NCBI RefSeq assembly: GCF_021390435.2
Contig: NZ_JAJVCN010000003.1
Location: 744,001-808,000, forward strand
Direction of reading: 5' to 3'
Source: Kibdelosporangium philippinense
Lineage (GTDB): Bacteria > Actinomycetota > Actinomycetes > Mycobacteriales > Pseudonocardiaceae
DNA: 64,000 nucleotides
Shown: positions 8,193 through 16,761 of the stretch, one piece after another
Layout of the letters: each line of letters starts with the position of its first letter
Position numbering within the stretch: the first letter of the stretch is position 1
Notes under the pieces: generated by a model
What the model was told of the DNA's origin: nothing
Database searches by the model: none
What the model saw: only the letters and a program-made list of their open reading frames with translations
Made by a program: the position numbers and the translations under genes

Positions 8193-9262
8193 GCCAGCTC
8201 CAAAGCCGCGGCCACCGCACCAGCGTCGACCGGAACCGGCTCGACTTCATGCATGGCAAGCAAAGCGGTGTCCGGGTCCTTGAGGCCGTGCCCGGTGACC
8301 GTGCATACGACCAGTGATCCGGTTGGCAGCCGGCCATCCGAGGCCGCGGCCAGCAATCCGGCAACGCTCGCGGCCGACGCGGGCTCGACGAAAACGCCCT
8401 CACGACCGGCAAGCAGCCGATATGCCGCAAGGATCTGCTCGTCGGTGACGGCGTCGATCAGGCCGTTCGACTCGTCGCGCGCGGCGATAGCGCCGGTCCA
8501 CGAGGCCGGGCTGCCGATCCGGATCGCGGTCGCGATGGTCTCCGGGTTGCTCACCGGCTCGCCGTGCACCAGCGGCGCGGCCCCCGCCGCCTGAAAGCCG
8601 AACATCCTTGGCGCGGCGGGAACTACCCCATCATTGGTGTATTCGCGGTAGCCGAGCCAGTAGGCGGTGATGTTGCCCGCGTTGCCAACCGGCAGGCAAT
8701 GCACGTCGGGCGCGCGGCCCAGCACGTCGCAGATCTCGAACGCGGCTGACTTCTGCCCTTCGAGCCGGACCGGGTTCACCGAGTTGACCAGCGCGACCGG
8801 GTGGTCGGCCGCGGTCTTGCATGCCAGTTCGAGGCAGTCGTCGAAATTGCCGTCGACCTGGAGGATTTTCGCGCCGTGCACGACCGCCTGGGCCAGTTTG
8901 CCGAGCGCGATCTTGCCGCGCGGCACGAGAACAGCGCAGGTCAGCCCGGCGCGCGCGGCGTACGCGGCGGCCGACGCCGAGGTGTTGCCGGTGGACGCGC
9001 AGATGACCGCCTTGCTGCCTTCGGCGAGCGCGTACGTCATCGCCACGGTCATCCCGCGGTCCTTGAACGACCCGGTCGGGTTGGCGCCCTCGACCTTCAG
9101 GTACACCTTGCTGCCGGTCAGCTCCGACAGGTGTGGCGCCTCGACCAGCGGTGTCCCGCCTTCGCCGATCGTGACCACCTTGGCGCCGGTCGGCACCTTG
9201 ATCCGATCGGGGTAGGCCTGCACGATGCCTGGCCACGCGGGACTGGCAATTGCGGTGGTCAC
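8189..9262 (-). CDS. thrC: Threonine synthase
   Basis: 357 residues, a PLP enzyme converting O-phosphohomoserine to threonine. The PLP lysine lies in ANPTGSFKDRGMTVAM (about 60-75), and the phosphate-binding loop appears as LPVGNAGNITAYW. The length is that of the actinobacterial class. Start and stop both overlap neighbours by 4 bases (hom and thrB), which indicates translational coupling. Confidence 0.95.
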   Translation of the reverse strand: MTTAIASPAWPGIVQAYPDRIKVPTGAKVVTIGEGGTPLVEAPHLSELTGSKVYLKVEGANPTGSFKDRGMTVAMTYALAEGSKAVICASTGNTSASAAAYAARAGLTCAVLVPRGKIALGKLAQAVVHGAKILQVDGNFDDCLELACKTAADHPVALVNSVNPVRLEGQKSAAFEICDVLGRAPDVHCLPVGNAGNITAYWLGYREYTNDGVVPAAPRMFGFQAAGAAPLVHGEPVSNPETIATAIRIGSPASWTGAIAARDESNGLIDAVTDEQILAAYRLLAGREGVFVEPASAASVAGLLAAASDGRLPTGSLVVCTVTGHGLKDPDTALLAMHEVEPVPVDAGAVAAALELA

Positions 9263-10536
9263 GATTCCTCGCCCTCGACGCGCATCACGCTGACCACCGC
9301 ACGCACCGCGGGCAGCCCGGCAACTTTGTCCACTGTGGACTTCAGGGCGGCGTCCGGCGCCGCGTGGGTGACGATCACCAGGCTGGCGTCGTCGATCCGG
9401 CCTTCCTGACGGACGGCCGCGATGCTCACGTCATGCTCGGCGAACACCGCCGCGACGCTGGCCAGCACACCGGCCTTGTCAGCGACATCGAGGCTCAGGT
9501 GGTACCGCGTCTCCACCTCGCCGACCGGCCGTACTTTCAGTGCGGCATAAGCGGATTCGCGCGGTCCACGGCCACCGTGCACCCGGTTTCGGGCGACCGC
9601 GACGAGGTCGCCGAGCACCGCGCTCGCGGTCGGCGCGCCACCGGCGCCCTGGCCGTAGAACATCAACTGGCCAGCCGCCTCGGCTTCCACGAAAACGGCG
9701 TTGAACGCGCCGTTCACGCTGGCCAGCGGGTGGCTCCTCGGGATCATCGCCGGGTGGACGCGGACCGCGACCGAGTCGTCGACGCGCTCGCAGATGGCCA
9801 GCAGCTTGATCGTCCGGCCGAGCGTCCGGGCGGCGGTGACGTCAGCGGACGTGACCGCCGAGATGCCTTCGCGGTACACATCGCCCGCGGTCACGCGGGA
9901 GTGGAACGCGATCGAAGCAAGGATGGCCGCCTTCGACGCCGCGTCATAGCCGTCCACGTCGGCGGTCGGGTCCGCCTCGGCGTACCCGAGCCTGCTGGCT
10001 TCCTCAAGGGTTTCGCCGTAGTTGGCGCCGGTCTCGTCCATCGCCGAGAGGATGTAGTTGGTGGTGCCGTTGACGATTCCCATCACACGCGTGATCCGGT
10101 CACCGGCCAGCGACTCACGCAACGGCCGCAGCAACGGGATCGCACCGGCGACGGCCGCCTCGAAGTACAGGTCCGCGCCCGACTCGTCGGCCGCCGCGAA
10201 CAGCTCACCCCCGTTCTCGGCCAGCAGCGCCTTGTTCGCCGACACCACGGATTTGCCTGCCTGCAAGGCATCCAGCAGCAACGTGCGGACCGGCTCGATC
10301 CCGCCGATCACCTCGACGATGACGTCCACATCGGACGCGACCAGCCCCGCGGCGTCCGCCGTGAGCAGATGCTTTGGCACGTCACGGTGCCGGTCCGGCC
10401 TGCGCACCGCGATCCCGGAGAGCTCGACCGGCGCGCCGACGCGCGCGGCGAGGTCGTCGGCCTGCTCGTCGAGCAGCCGCACCACCTGTGTGCCAACGGT
10501 TCCGCAGCCAAGCAGCGCGACCTTGATCGGTTTCAA
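9259..10536 (-). CDS. hom: Homoserine dehydrogenase
   Basis: 425 residues. It reduces aspartate semialdehyde to homoserine with NAD(P)H, the branch point to Thr and Met. The N-terminal Rossmann motif is KVALLGCGTVGTQVVRLL, followed by the catalytic domain (GIVNGTTNYILSAM) and a C-terminal ACT domain (about 345-425) for threonine feedback. The start is placed at TTG 10536, with GGAGG seven bases upstream and a TTGA overlap with the lysA stop. The frame is open further upstream only as a shadow of lysA. Codons there encode Arg-rich nonsense, which supports the TTG. Confidence 0.93.
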   Translation of the reverse strand: MKPIKVALLGCGTVGTQVVRLLDEQADDLAARVGAPVELSGIAVRRPDRHRDVPKHLLTADAAGLVASDVDVIVEVIGGIEPVRTLLLDALQAGKSVVSANKALLAENGGELFAAADESGADLYFEAAVAGAIPLLRPLRESLAGDRITRVMGIVNGTTNYILSAMDETGANYGETLEEASRLGYAEADPTADVDGYDAASKAAILASIAFHSRVTAGDVYREGISAVTSADVTAARTLGRTIKLLAICERVDDSVAVRVHPAMIPRSHPLASVNGAFNAVFVEAEAAGQLMFYGQGAGGAPTASAVLGDLVAVARNRVHGGRGPRESAYAALKVRPVGEVETRYHLSLDVADKAGVLASVAAVFAEHDVSIAAVRQEGRIDDASLVIVTHAAPDAALKSTVDKVAGLPAVRAVVSVMRVEGEES

Positions 10537-11972
10537 GACTGGACCTCCAGTGCGAACAGGTCGTCCTCGGTCTCCCTGCGCAGCAGCAGCCGCGCCTGCC
10601 CGTCCTTGACCGCGACCACGGCGGGCCTCGGCAGCCTGTTGTAGCCGCTCGACATGGCGTAGCAGTACGCACCGGTCGCCGCGACGCCGACGAGATCGCC
10701 AGGCGCGACCGTGTCCGGCAGCCAGCAGTCGCGGACGATCACATCGCCTGCCTCGCAATGCTTTCCGACGATCCGGCTGAGCGTGGCGTGCGTGTCCTCC
10801 GCGCCTTCATCACTACGGCGTGACACGAGCCGCGCGTCGTACACCGCGTCGTAGAGCGCGGTCCGGATGTTGTCGCTCATGCCGCCGTCGACGCTGACGT
10901 AGCGCCGCGCGGTGCCAGCACCGAGCGTGATGTCTTTGATAGTCCCGACTTCGTAGACCGTGACGGTTCCCGGGCCGACGATCGCGCGGCCCGGTTCGAC
11001 CGCGATCTTCGGCAGCTCAAGGCCGTTGTACTCGCACTCCTTGGCCACAATGGTCTTCAGCTGCTCGGCCAGCCACGCGGGCGGCGGCGGGTCGTCCTGT
11101 GGCGTGTATGCGATCCCGAGCCCGCCACCGAGGTCCACAGTGGTCAGATCGCCGATCGCCTCGGCGCCGTGCTCGTCCCGAAGCTCGGCGAGCAACTTGA
11201 TCACGCGGTGCGCGGCGACTTCGAAGCCGTCCACGTCGAAGATCTGCGAGCCGATGTGGCTGTGCAGGCCGACGAGCTTGAGGCCGCCGGACTTCAGCGT
11301 GCGCCGGACCGCTTCCTGCGCGTCACCGGATCCCAGCGAGAAACCGAACTTCTGGTCCTCGTGCGCGGTCGCGATGAACTCGTGCGTGTGCGCCTCGACG
11401 CCGACCGTCACGCGGATCAGCACCGGCTGGACCACGTCCCGCTCGCGCGCGATCTGATCCAGCCTGGCGATCTCATAGAACGAGTCGAGCACGACATGAC
11501 CGACACCGGCATCGATCGCGGTAGTCAGCTCGGCGACCGATTTGTTGTTGCCGTGCAACGCGATCCGCTCGGCCGGGAAGCCGGCGCGCAGCGCGATGGC
11601 GAGCTCGCCGCCGCTGCACACGTCAAGGCTCAGGCCCTCCTGCGCCACCCATTTGGCGATCTCGACCGACAGGAACGCCTTGGACGCGTAGTGCACGAGC
11701 GCCGGGTCCCCGAAGGCCGCGGCGTGGTCACGGCAGCGGGAGCGGAAGTCGTCCTCGTCCATCACGAACAGCGGCGTGCCGTACGTCTCGGCGAGCTCGC
11801 GGACATCGACACCGGCCAGTCGGACCGCGCCATCCTGTCCGCGGGTGGCGTTACGCGGCCAAACCTGCTCAGGCAGCTCGTCCGTCTCGGCGGCCGTGGC
11901 GGGCTGCGGGCCCGCGGTGTTCGCGGGCAGCAGGACGTCGGCGTGCCGTGGTCCAGCGGGGTGGGCTCTCAC
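10533..11972 (-). CDS. lysA: Diaminopimelate decarboxylase
   Basis: 479 residues. It decarboxylates meso-diaminopimelate to lysine with PLP. The PLP lysine is in HYASKAFLSVEIAKW (about 87-101). The substrate motifs GLHSHIGSQIFD and CESGD-like EAGDVIVRDCWLP are present, as expected for a fold-III alanine-racemase-like barrel. The GTG start lies 3 bases after the nrtL stop. The first 25 residues are weakly conserved, so a slightly later start is possible. Pairing with nrtL and hom is the usual actinobacterial order. Confidence 0.94.
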   Translation of the reverse strand: MRAHPAGPRHADVLLPANTAGPQPATAAETDELPEQVWPRNATRGQDGAVRLAGVDVRELAETYGTPLFVMDEDDFRSRCRDHAAAFGDPALVHYASKAFLSVEIAKWVAQEGLSLDVCSGGELAIALRAGFPAERIALHGNNKSVAELTTAIDAGVGHVVLDSFYEIARLDQIARERDVVQPVLIRVTVGVEAHTHEFIATAHEDQKFGFSLGSGDAQEAVRRTLKSGGLKLVGLHSHIGSQIFDVDGFEVAAHRVIKLLAELRDEHGAEAIGDLTTVDLGGGLGIAYTPQDDPPPPAWLAEQLKTIVAKECEYNGLELPKIAVEPGRAIVGPGTVTVYEVGTIKDITLGAGTARRYVSVDGGMSDNIRTALYDAVYDARLVSRRSDEGAEDTHATLSRIVGKHCEAGDVIVRDCWLPDTVAPGDLVGVAATGAYCYAMSSGYNRLPRPAVVAVKDGQARLLLRRETEDDLFALEVQS

Positions 11973-11975
11973 TTC

Positions 11976-12749
11976 TCACATCCGTTCAGGGGCCGAGACA
12001 CCGAGCGTCTCAAGGCCGTTCGCCAAGACTTGCCGCACCGCGCCCGACAGCCGCAGCCGCGCGAGGTGCTCAGCGGCGACTTCTTCGTCGCCCTTAGGCA
12101 GGATCCTGCACTCCGGGGAGTCGTACCACCCGTGCAGCGCGTCTGCCAGCCGTTCCAGGTACCGCGCGACCCGGTCGGCCGCGACTTCTTCGAACTCGCC
12201 GAGGACCCGGATCACGGTGCCCTCGCGCGCGTGCGTCAACAACCCTAGATCGGCGCCGGCCGGATCCATGCCGAATTTCACCGAGTTGTCCACCACTCGA
12301 CAGATCCGGGCGTGCGCGTACCGCACGACGAAGACCGGATTGTCCCAGATCCGACGCTTTCGCAGGTCAGCGTCAACTTCTTGCCACGCCCCCGGCACGT
12401 GCGGCCTGGCGCCGTACGACCCGCCCGCCGCCTCGATGTCGGCGACGACGCCAGTGAGCGTTTCTTTCGTCAGGTGCAAGTTGACGAAACCGGGTCCGGC
12501 TGCCTCGGCGGAGTCGATTTCGTCACCTTCGGCCAACGCGTCGGCAAGCCAGCGGGCAAGATCGTGTGCCGGAACCCCGATCCGGCTGCCGAGCCGCAGC
12601 GGGAGCGTGGTCGCGAAGTCACCGTGCGCCGGGTCCTGCGGCCGCCGCAAATCGACCGATTCGGGCAGCACGGTACTGTCGAGACCTCGGTCAGCGAGGA
12701 CCTCGACGGCAGCGGCCCGTATCTTCTCGGCCAGCGCGGCGGGGTTCAC
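11976..12749 (-). CDS. nrtL: ArgRS-related anticodon-binding protein lacking the catalytic core
   Basis: 257 residues against about 550-590 for arginyl-tRNA synthetase. Residues about 1-95 match the N-terminal Add-1 tRNA-binding domain (AHGDFATTLPLRLG). Residues about 130-257 match the DALR anticodon-binding domain (YAHARICRVV, then YLERLADALHGWYD and LRLSGAVRQVLANGLETLGV). The HIGH and KMSKS signatures and the Rossmann core are absent, so it cannot charge tRNA. It heads the lysA-hom-thrC-thrB operon, where full-length argS stands in some other actinobacteria. Its role is unknown; tRNA sensing or coupling of charging to lysine and threonine synthesis is inference. Confidence 0.85.
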   Translation of the reverse strand: MNPAALAEKIRAAAVEVLADRGLDSTVLPESVDLRRPQDPAHGDFATTLPLRLGSRIGVPAHDLARWLADALAEGDEIDSAEAAGPGFVNLHLTKETLTGVVADIEAAGGSYGARPHVPGAWQEVDADLRKRRIWDNPVFVVRYAHARICRVVDNSVKFGMDPAGADLGLLTHAREGTVIRVLGEFEEVAADRVARYLERLADALHGWYDSPECRILPKGDEEVAAEHLARLRLSGAVRQVLANGLETLGVSAPERM

Positions 12750-12815
12750 TCCGCGAAGTCTAGGTAGGGGGCCCCGACCTGGACGAACCGGCTCTTTGAA
12801 GTTCCTGGACGAAAG

Positions 12816-13463
12816 GTGTCGGCACTCGTGCGTATCCGACCGATTGTTGCCGCCGGACTAGTCCTGCTGGCCACCGCGTGCTCGAGCGGCTCAAGCCAAG
12901 GCACGCCACCAGCGCCCACACCGAGCGCCGAGCCGCAGGACGTCTCGCTGAAGATCCCGGGTATCGAGGTCAAGAAGTACCGCAGCCCTGGGCACATCGA
13001 GATGCCCGACCGGGTGGCGTACGACCAGAGTCCGCCCTTCGGCGGGTATCACGACATCAGCTGGGCAGCGTGTAATGGCGTGGTCTACACCAAAGCTGTC
13101 CGCAACGAGAACATGGTGCACTCGCTCGAACACGGCGCGGTCTGGATCGCCTACAACCCGGACACGCTGCCAGCCGCGGGCGTCGAGGCACTGGCGAAGA
13201 AGGTCACGGGGGTGCCGTACATGCTGATGTCGCCGTATCCCGGCCTCGACAAGCCGATCTCGCTGCAGTCGTGGGAGCACCGGCTCAAGCTCGACGATCC
13301 GGCCGATCCACGGATCGACGCGTTCGTCTCGGCGCTCAAGCAGAACGAGTTCACTCATCCGGAACCGGGCGCGACCTGCGACAACCCGTCGTTCGACCAG
13401 GACAACCCGCCGTCGTTCGACCCGAGCCCTGCCCCAGCGGGATCCGCACCGGTCGGCAGTTGA
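12816..13463 (+). CDS. DUF3105 lipoprotein
   Basis: 215 residues. The signal peptide ends in a lipobox (LLATACSS), so Cys near residue 22 is probably lipidated and the protein anchored outside the membrane. The body is a DUF3105 domain with VAYDQSPPFGGYHDISWAAC and NMVHSLEHGAVWIAYNPD. Paired His/Cys/Asp residues suggest metal binding. The start could be GTG 12816 or GTG 12828; the latter gives a more compact signal peptide. It is divergent from nrtL and paralogous to the next gene. Confidence 0.85.
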   Translation: MSALVRIRPIVAAGLVLLATACSSGSSQGTPPAPTPSAEPQDVSLKIPGIEVKKYRSPGHIEMPDRVAYDQSPPFGGYHDISWAACNGVVYTKAVRNENMVHSLEHGAVWIAYNPDTLPAAGVEALAKKVTGVPYMLMSPYPGLDKPISLQSWEHRLKLDDPADPRIDAFVSALKQNEFTHPEPGATCDNPSFDQDNPPSFDPSPAPAGSAPVGS

Positions 13464-13536
13464 CACCCAGCAGACACCCTATCCCTAGACTGTCCCACGG
13501 TGGTCGGTAAGTAACGAAACGAGGTCCGAGAGCGGC

Positions 13537-14394
13537 ATGGCCAGCGGCACGAAGAACAGAGGCGGCTCCAAGTCGGCGAAGAGCGCCAAGAGCGCCAAGG
13601 CCCTGCGGTCAGCCGCAGCGGTCAAGAAGCCGAAGCCGTGGGGCACCGTGGCGATCATTCTCGGACTCGTCGTCCTCGCGGTCGTGGTGATCGGGTACTC
13701 GGTCATGCGCGTGAGCGAGGTCACCGCGTGGCGGCCATCGGACAGCAACCAGGACCCGTCCGACGACATCGCGGGCGTCGTGAAGGTCAAGTACGAGCAG
13801 GGTCAGCACGTCAACGCGACCCAGCGCGTGGCATACGACCACTCGCCGCCGTTCGGCGGACCGCACGACAACATCTGGGCCGACTGCAACGGCATGGTCT
13901 ACGCGACCCCGGTGCGCAGCGAGAACATGGTCCACATGCTCGAGCACGGCGCGGTCTGGATCGCCTACAACCCGGACCTGGTCAAGGGCGCCGACCTCGA
14001 CGTGCTGCGCAGCAAGGTCTCCGGCCAGGACTTCATCGCGATGTCGCCGTACCCCGGCCTGGACAAGCCGTTCTCGCTGCAGTCGTGGGGACACCAGCTC
14101 AAGCTGGACAACGTCAACGACGAGCGGGTCGACCAGTTCATCCAGGCCCTCAAGCGCAACAACTGGCAGTTCCCGGAGCCGGGTGCGCGCTGTGACACCC
14201 AGGCAGGCTTCGACCCGAGCAACCCGCCGCCGCTCGACACCAGCCCGCTGCCCGCGGACGCGGTGAAGATGGACGGCACCGGCTCGTCGCAGGCCCCCAT
14301 GAGCAACGGCCAGGAAGTGCCCGCGCCCACGTCCGGCTCCGGCGCTCCGACCTCCGGCGCCCCGACCTCCGGCTCGCAGCCGCCGAGCCAGTGA
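13537..14394 (+). CDS. DUF3105 membrane-anchored protein
   Basis: 285 residues. A Ser/Lys-rich cytoplasmic N-terminus with SAKSAKSAKA repeats precedes one transmembrane helix (about 36-58, VAIILGLVVLAVVVIGYSV). An extracytoplasmic DUF3105 domain and a Pro/Ser/Thr/Gly-rich tail with PTSGSGAPTSGAPTSGS follow. It is clearly homologous to the preceding lipoprotein (HSPPFGGPHDNIWADC, NMVHMLEHGAVWIAYNPD). Its stop overlaps the start of the DUF305 gene (GTGA). The family is unstudied. Confidence 0.88.
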   Translation: MASGTKNRGGSKSAKSAKSAKALRSAAAVKKPKPWGTVAIILGLVVLAVVVIGYSVMRVSEVTAWRPSDSNQDPSDDIAGVVKVKYEQGQHVNATQRVAYDHSPPFGGPHDNIWADCNGMVYATPVRSENMVHMLEHGAVWIAYNPDLVKGADLDVLRSKVSGQDFIAMSPYPGLDKPFSLQSWGHQLKLDNVNDERVDQFIQALKRNNWQFPEPGARCDTQAGFDPSNPPPLDTSPLPADAVKMDGTGSSQAPMSNGQEVPAPTSGSGAPTSGAPTSGSQPPSQ

Positions 14395-15128
14395 CCGTAG
14401 ACGATCGCGTGGACGACGAGGTCGTCGACGAAGAGGATGAGGGTCCACGCCCCAACGGGCAGCGGATCCTCATCTTCTCGGCCGCGGCCGTGGCACTGCT
14501 GCTCGTCGGCGCCGCGATCGGCATGCTGATCACGCTGGCGAGCGTGGACCAGACCTCGCTCAACCCCGGCGAAGACTCGGTGGACGTCGGGTTCGCACAG
14601 GACATGACCACCCACCACCTGCAAGCCGTGAACATGGCCAGCTGGGTGCGGGACAACACATCGGACAAGACGATCAAGCTGCTGGCGTTCGACATTGAGG
14701 GCACGCAGCAGCGTCAGGTCGGCATGATGGCCGGGTATCTGGACATCTGGGGCCAGTCGGAGTCCCGTCCGCCAGGCCGTCAAGCGATGAGCTGGATGGC
14801 GAAGGACGCATCCGGTGCGCATCTGCACGGCACGATGCCCGATCACCCAGGAATGCAGCCCGGCCAGCTGATGCCAGGAATGGCGACAGCGGACGAGCTG
14901 GCGGCAATGCGCAAGAAAACCGGCACAGACCTGGACGTCTACTTCCTCCAGCTGATGATCCGGCACCACGAAGGCGGCCTGTCGATGGCCCAGTACGGCC
15001 AAGACCACGTAGCCCTGCCCCAGCTGCGAAACCTGGCGCGCACAATCGTCGTATCCCAAACAGGCGAAATGGCCTACATGAAAAGCCTGCTAGCCGAACG
15101 CAACGCCCAACCCTTGCCCGCGAACTAA
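14391..15128 (+). CDS. DUF305 domain protein, membrane-anchored
   Basis: 245 residues. An acidic N-terminus is followed by one transmembrane helix (about 26-48) and a DUF305 ferritin-like four-helix domain. That domain carries the conserved DMTTHHLQAVNMA and, near the C-terminus, MIRHHEGGLSMA. The paired HH and Met residues are typical of the family and often linked to copper or other metals. It is coupled by a 4-base overlap to the DUF3105 gene, a common actinobacterial pairing. A role in extracytoplasmic metal handling is inferred. Confidence 0.88.
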   Translation: MTVDDRVDDEVVDEEDEGPRPNGQRILIFSAAAVALLLVGAAIGMLITLASVDQTSLNPGEDSVDVGFAQDMTTHHLQAVNMASWVRDNTSDKTIKLLAFDIEGTQQRQVGMMAGYLDIWGQSESRPPGRQAMSWMAKDASGAHLHGTMPDHPGMQPGQLMPGMATADELAAMRKKTGTDLDVYFLQLMIRHHEGGLSMAQYGQDHVALPQLRNLARTIVVSQTGEMAYMKSLLAERNAQPLPAN

Positions 15129-15173
15129 ACCCGCGCGAGCTCGCGTGTGCTCGCGTGTGCACGGGCTCGCGTT

Positions 15174-15293
15174 CGCGTGTCCACCGGCTCCGTCATGGTG
15201 TGTTGAACACGCGAGCGGCGCACAACGGCGATCCGGCCACAGCGGTAGCGAGTCGAGCAGTTTGACACACCGTGACGGAACGGTGGACACGCG
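15174..15293 (+). repeat. Inverted-repeat element, copy A
   Basis: 120 bases bounded by imperfect inverted repeats of about 33 bases that begin CGCGTGTCCACCG and run inward to GTGTTGAAC on the left and GTTTGACAC on the right. A second diverged copy lies in opposite orientation at 15418. It is MITE-like in size and structure, but no target duplication was identified. Confidence 0.65.
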
Positions 15294-15417
15294 CCAGGGC
15301 GGAGCAATGCCAGACACCGTCCGGTGGAAGCCCCGACTCTTTACGGCCCGGCGATACCGACAGACCCGGCCTATGGCTCGCCTGACGTTCACTGCCGGGT
15401 TGGGTTGGATGAACTAC

Positions 15418-15535
15418 CGCGTGTCCGCCCCACCGGCACGGCGAGTCAAACTGCTCGACTCGCCACCAGCCTGCTTGCTCGCCACCGTGCGCCGCTCGCG
15501 CGTTCAACACGCCATGCCGGAGCGGCAGACACGCG
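15418..15535 (-). repeat. Inverted-repeat element, copy B
   Basis: 118 bases. The reverse complement aligns along its length with copy A; shared blocks include GAGCGGCGCAC and GCGAGTCGAGCAGTTTGAC. Its own ends form an imperfect inverted repeat starting CGCGTGTCYGCC. The two copies could pair into a large stem with a spacer of about 124 bases. Confidence 0.6.
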
Positions 15536-15640
15536 CGGGCACCCGTCGCTGACTCCCCGCCTGTTCGCTACCGCTCACGGCGATACGTCATTGTGCTACC
15601 GGGTGCACGCCACACATTCCAGGCCCAACCCTTCATCCCC

Positions 15641-15780
15641 TCAACCAAGGTCGGCACACCACCCAACCCGCGACCACGGTGGGTATGCCGCCCGACCTCT
15701 CGACCAAGGTCCGTGTGCCGCCCAACCTCTCAACCACGGTGGGTATGCCGCCCAATCCCTCGACCAAGGTGGGTGGACTT
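15641..15780 (+). repeat. 30-base tandem repeat, about 4.7 units
   Basis: Units start at 15641, 15671, 15701, 15731 and a partial one at 15761. Each reads roughly CRACCAMGGT then GGTATGCCGCCC. Alternating A-type (CCAAGG) and B-type (CCACGGTGGG) units suggest growth by a 60-base duplication. Direct repeats without spacers exclude CRISPR. Confidence 0.7.
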
Positions 15781-15835
15781 GGGCTCGCGCATGGTGGTTT
15801 TACTTCCGAAGGTGGCGGGCGGGTGGACAATATGG

Positions 15836-16747
15836 TTAGTCGATGTGCAGGACGATCTTGCCTCCGACCCTGCGGTTTAGCAGGGCGTCTATCGCTTCAC
15901 CTATTGCGTGCCATGAGTTTTCGAGTTCTATCTGGCAGTCGAGCTTGCCTTCGGCTACCAGGGTGCTGAGGCGTATCAGGTCGGTTGTTCCGCTGTCGTT
16001 GGCCGCGGTTTCGTCGAAGCTGTTGAAGGTGTAGATCTTCGCTGCGGGCGAGCGGGTGAAGCGGGACATTCGGAAGGTGATGGACTCATCCGGGTCCAGC
16101 GTCGCGATGTTGACGATTACTCCGCGTTTGGCCAGGTGCTCGATCGCGTTGCCGAGCGTGGGGCCTCCGACTCCTTCTATGATCAGGTCGAAGTCGTCGG
16201 TCAGGGTGTTCACAACCGCTCTCGCCCCGAGACGCCGTAGCAATGGCTCTGCCGCGAGGTCACGGACGAGCGCGGTGACGTGCGCACCGCTGAGGTTCGC
16301 CAGTTGGACCGCCATTCGGCCGACTCCGCCGGTTGCGCCCGTGATCAGGACTCGCTTTGCTAGCAGTAGGCCGCCGATTTCCAGCGCCCGCAACGCTGTC
16401 ACGGCCGCTGTCGGCAATGTGGACGCTTGGGCGTATGACACTTCGTCGGGTATCGCGGTCAGTCTGTTGGTGGGGATCGCCGCGAGTTCTGCCCAGGCGC
16501 CGACCCTGACCAGTCCTACCACCCTGGTTCCCGCCGCTGGCCCGGTGCCGTCTACCGCGGCACGCTCCACCACTCCGGCCGCGTCCCAGCCTGTGATCGT
16601 GCCTTGCGGGCGCGTTGGCAGGTCGAGGATTTCGCCGCGGTTCAGCGAGAATGCCTTGACTCGGACCAGTGCTTGGTCGGGCATTGGCTTGGGGTCCGCG
16701 ACTTCGGTCAATGCGACATGCGGGGGCACAACTGTTAGCGCGAGCAT
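15836..16747 (-). CDS. Zinc-independent medium-chain dehydrogenase / quinone oxidoreductase
   Basis: 303 residues, an MDR-superfamily enzyme. The GroES-like N-terminal half (DQALVRVKAFSLNRGEI) precedes a Rossmann NADPH-binding domain with VLITGATGGVGRMAVQLA (about 134-151). The cysteine ligands of zinc alcohol dehydrogenases are absent, as in quinone oxidoreductases. The C-terminus YLNRRVGGKIVLHID-like ending is typical. The substrate cannot be predicted. It starts 14 bases after the ROK gene on the same strand, so the two may be co-transcribed. Confidence 0.88.
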   Translation of the reverse strand: MLALTVVPPHVALTEVADPKPMPDQALVRVKAFSLNRGEILDLPTRPQGTITGWDAAGVVERAAVDGTGPAAGTRVVGLVRVGAWAELAAIPTNRLTAIPDEVSYAQASTLPTAAVTALRALEIGGLLLAKRVLITGATGGVGRMAVQLANLSGAHVTALVRDLAAEPLLRRLGARAVVNTLTDDFDLIIEGVGGPTLGNAIEHLAKRGVIVNIATLDPDESITFRMSRFTRSPAAKIYTFNSFDETAANDSGTTDLIRLSTLVAEGKLDCQIELENSWHAIGEAIDALLNRRVGGKIVLHID

Positions 16748-16761
16748 GATCTGGACATTAG

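Larger units (their letters stand above)
15129..15835. other. Gene-free stretch with repeats
   Basis: 707 bases between the DUF305 gene and the oxidoreductase without a convincing gene on either strand. Short open frames here have no family features. The stretch begins with a CGCGTGTGCT-rich run (15141-15180). It then holds two inverted-repeat elements in opposite orientation and a 30-base tandem repeat, annotated separately. Confidence 0.6.

Noticed and set aside
15641..15780. CRISPR array
   Set aside because: The 30-base units are directly adjacent with no unique spacers, and no cas genes are present.
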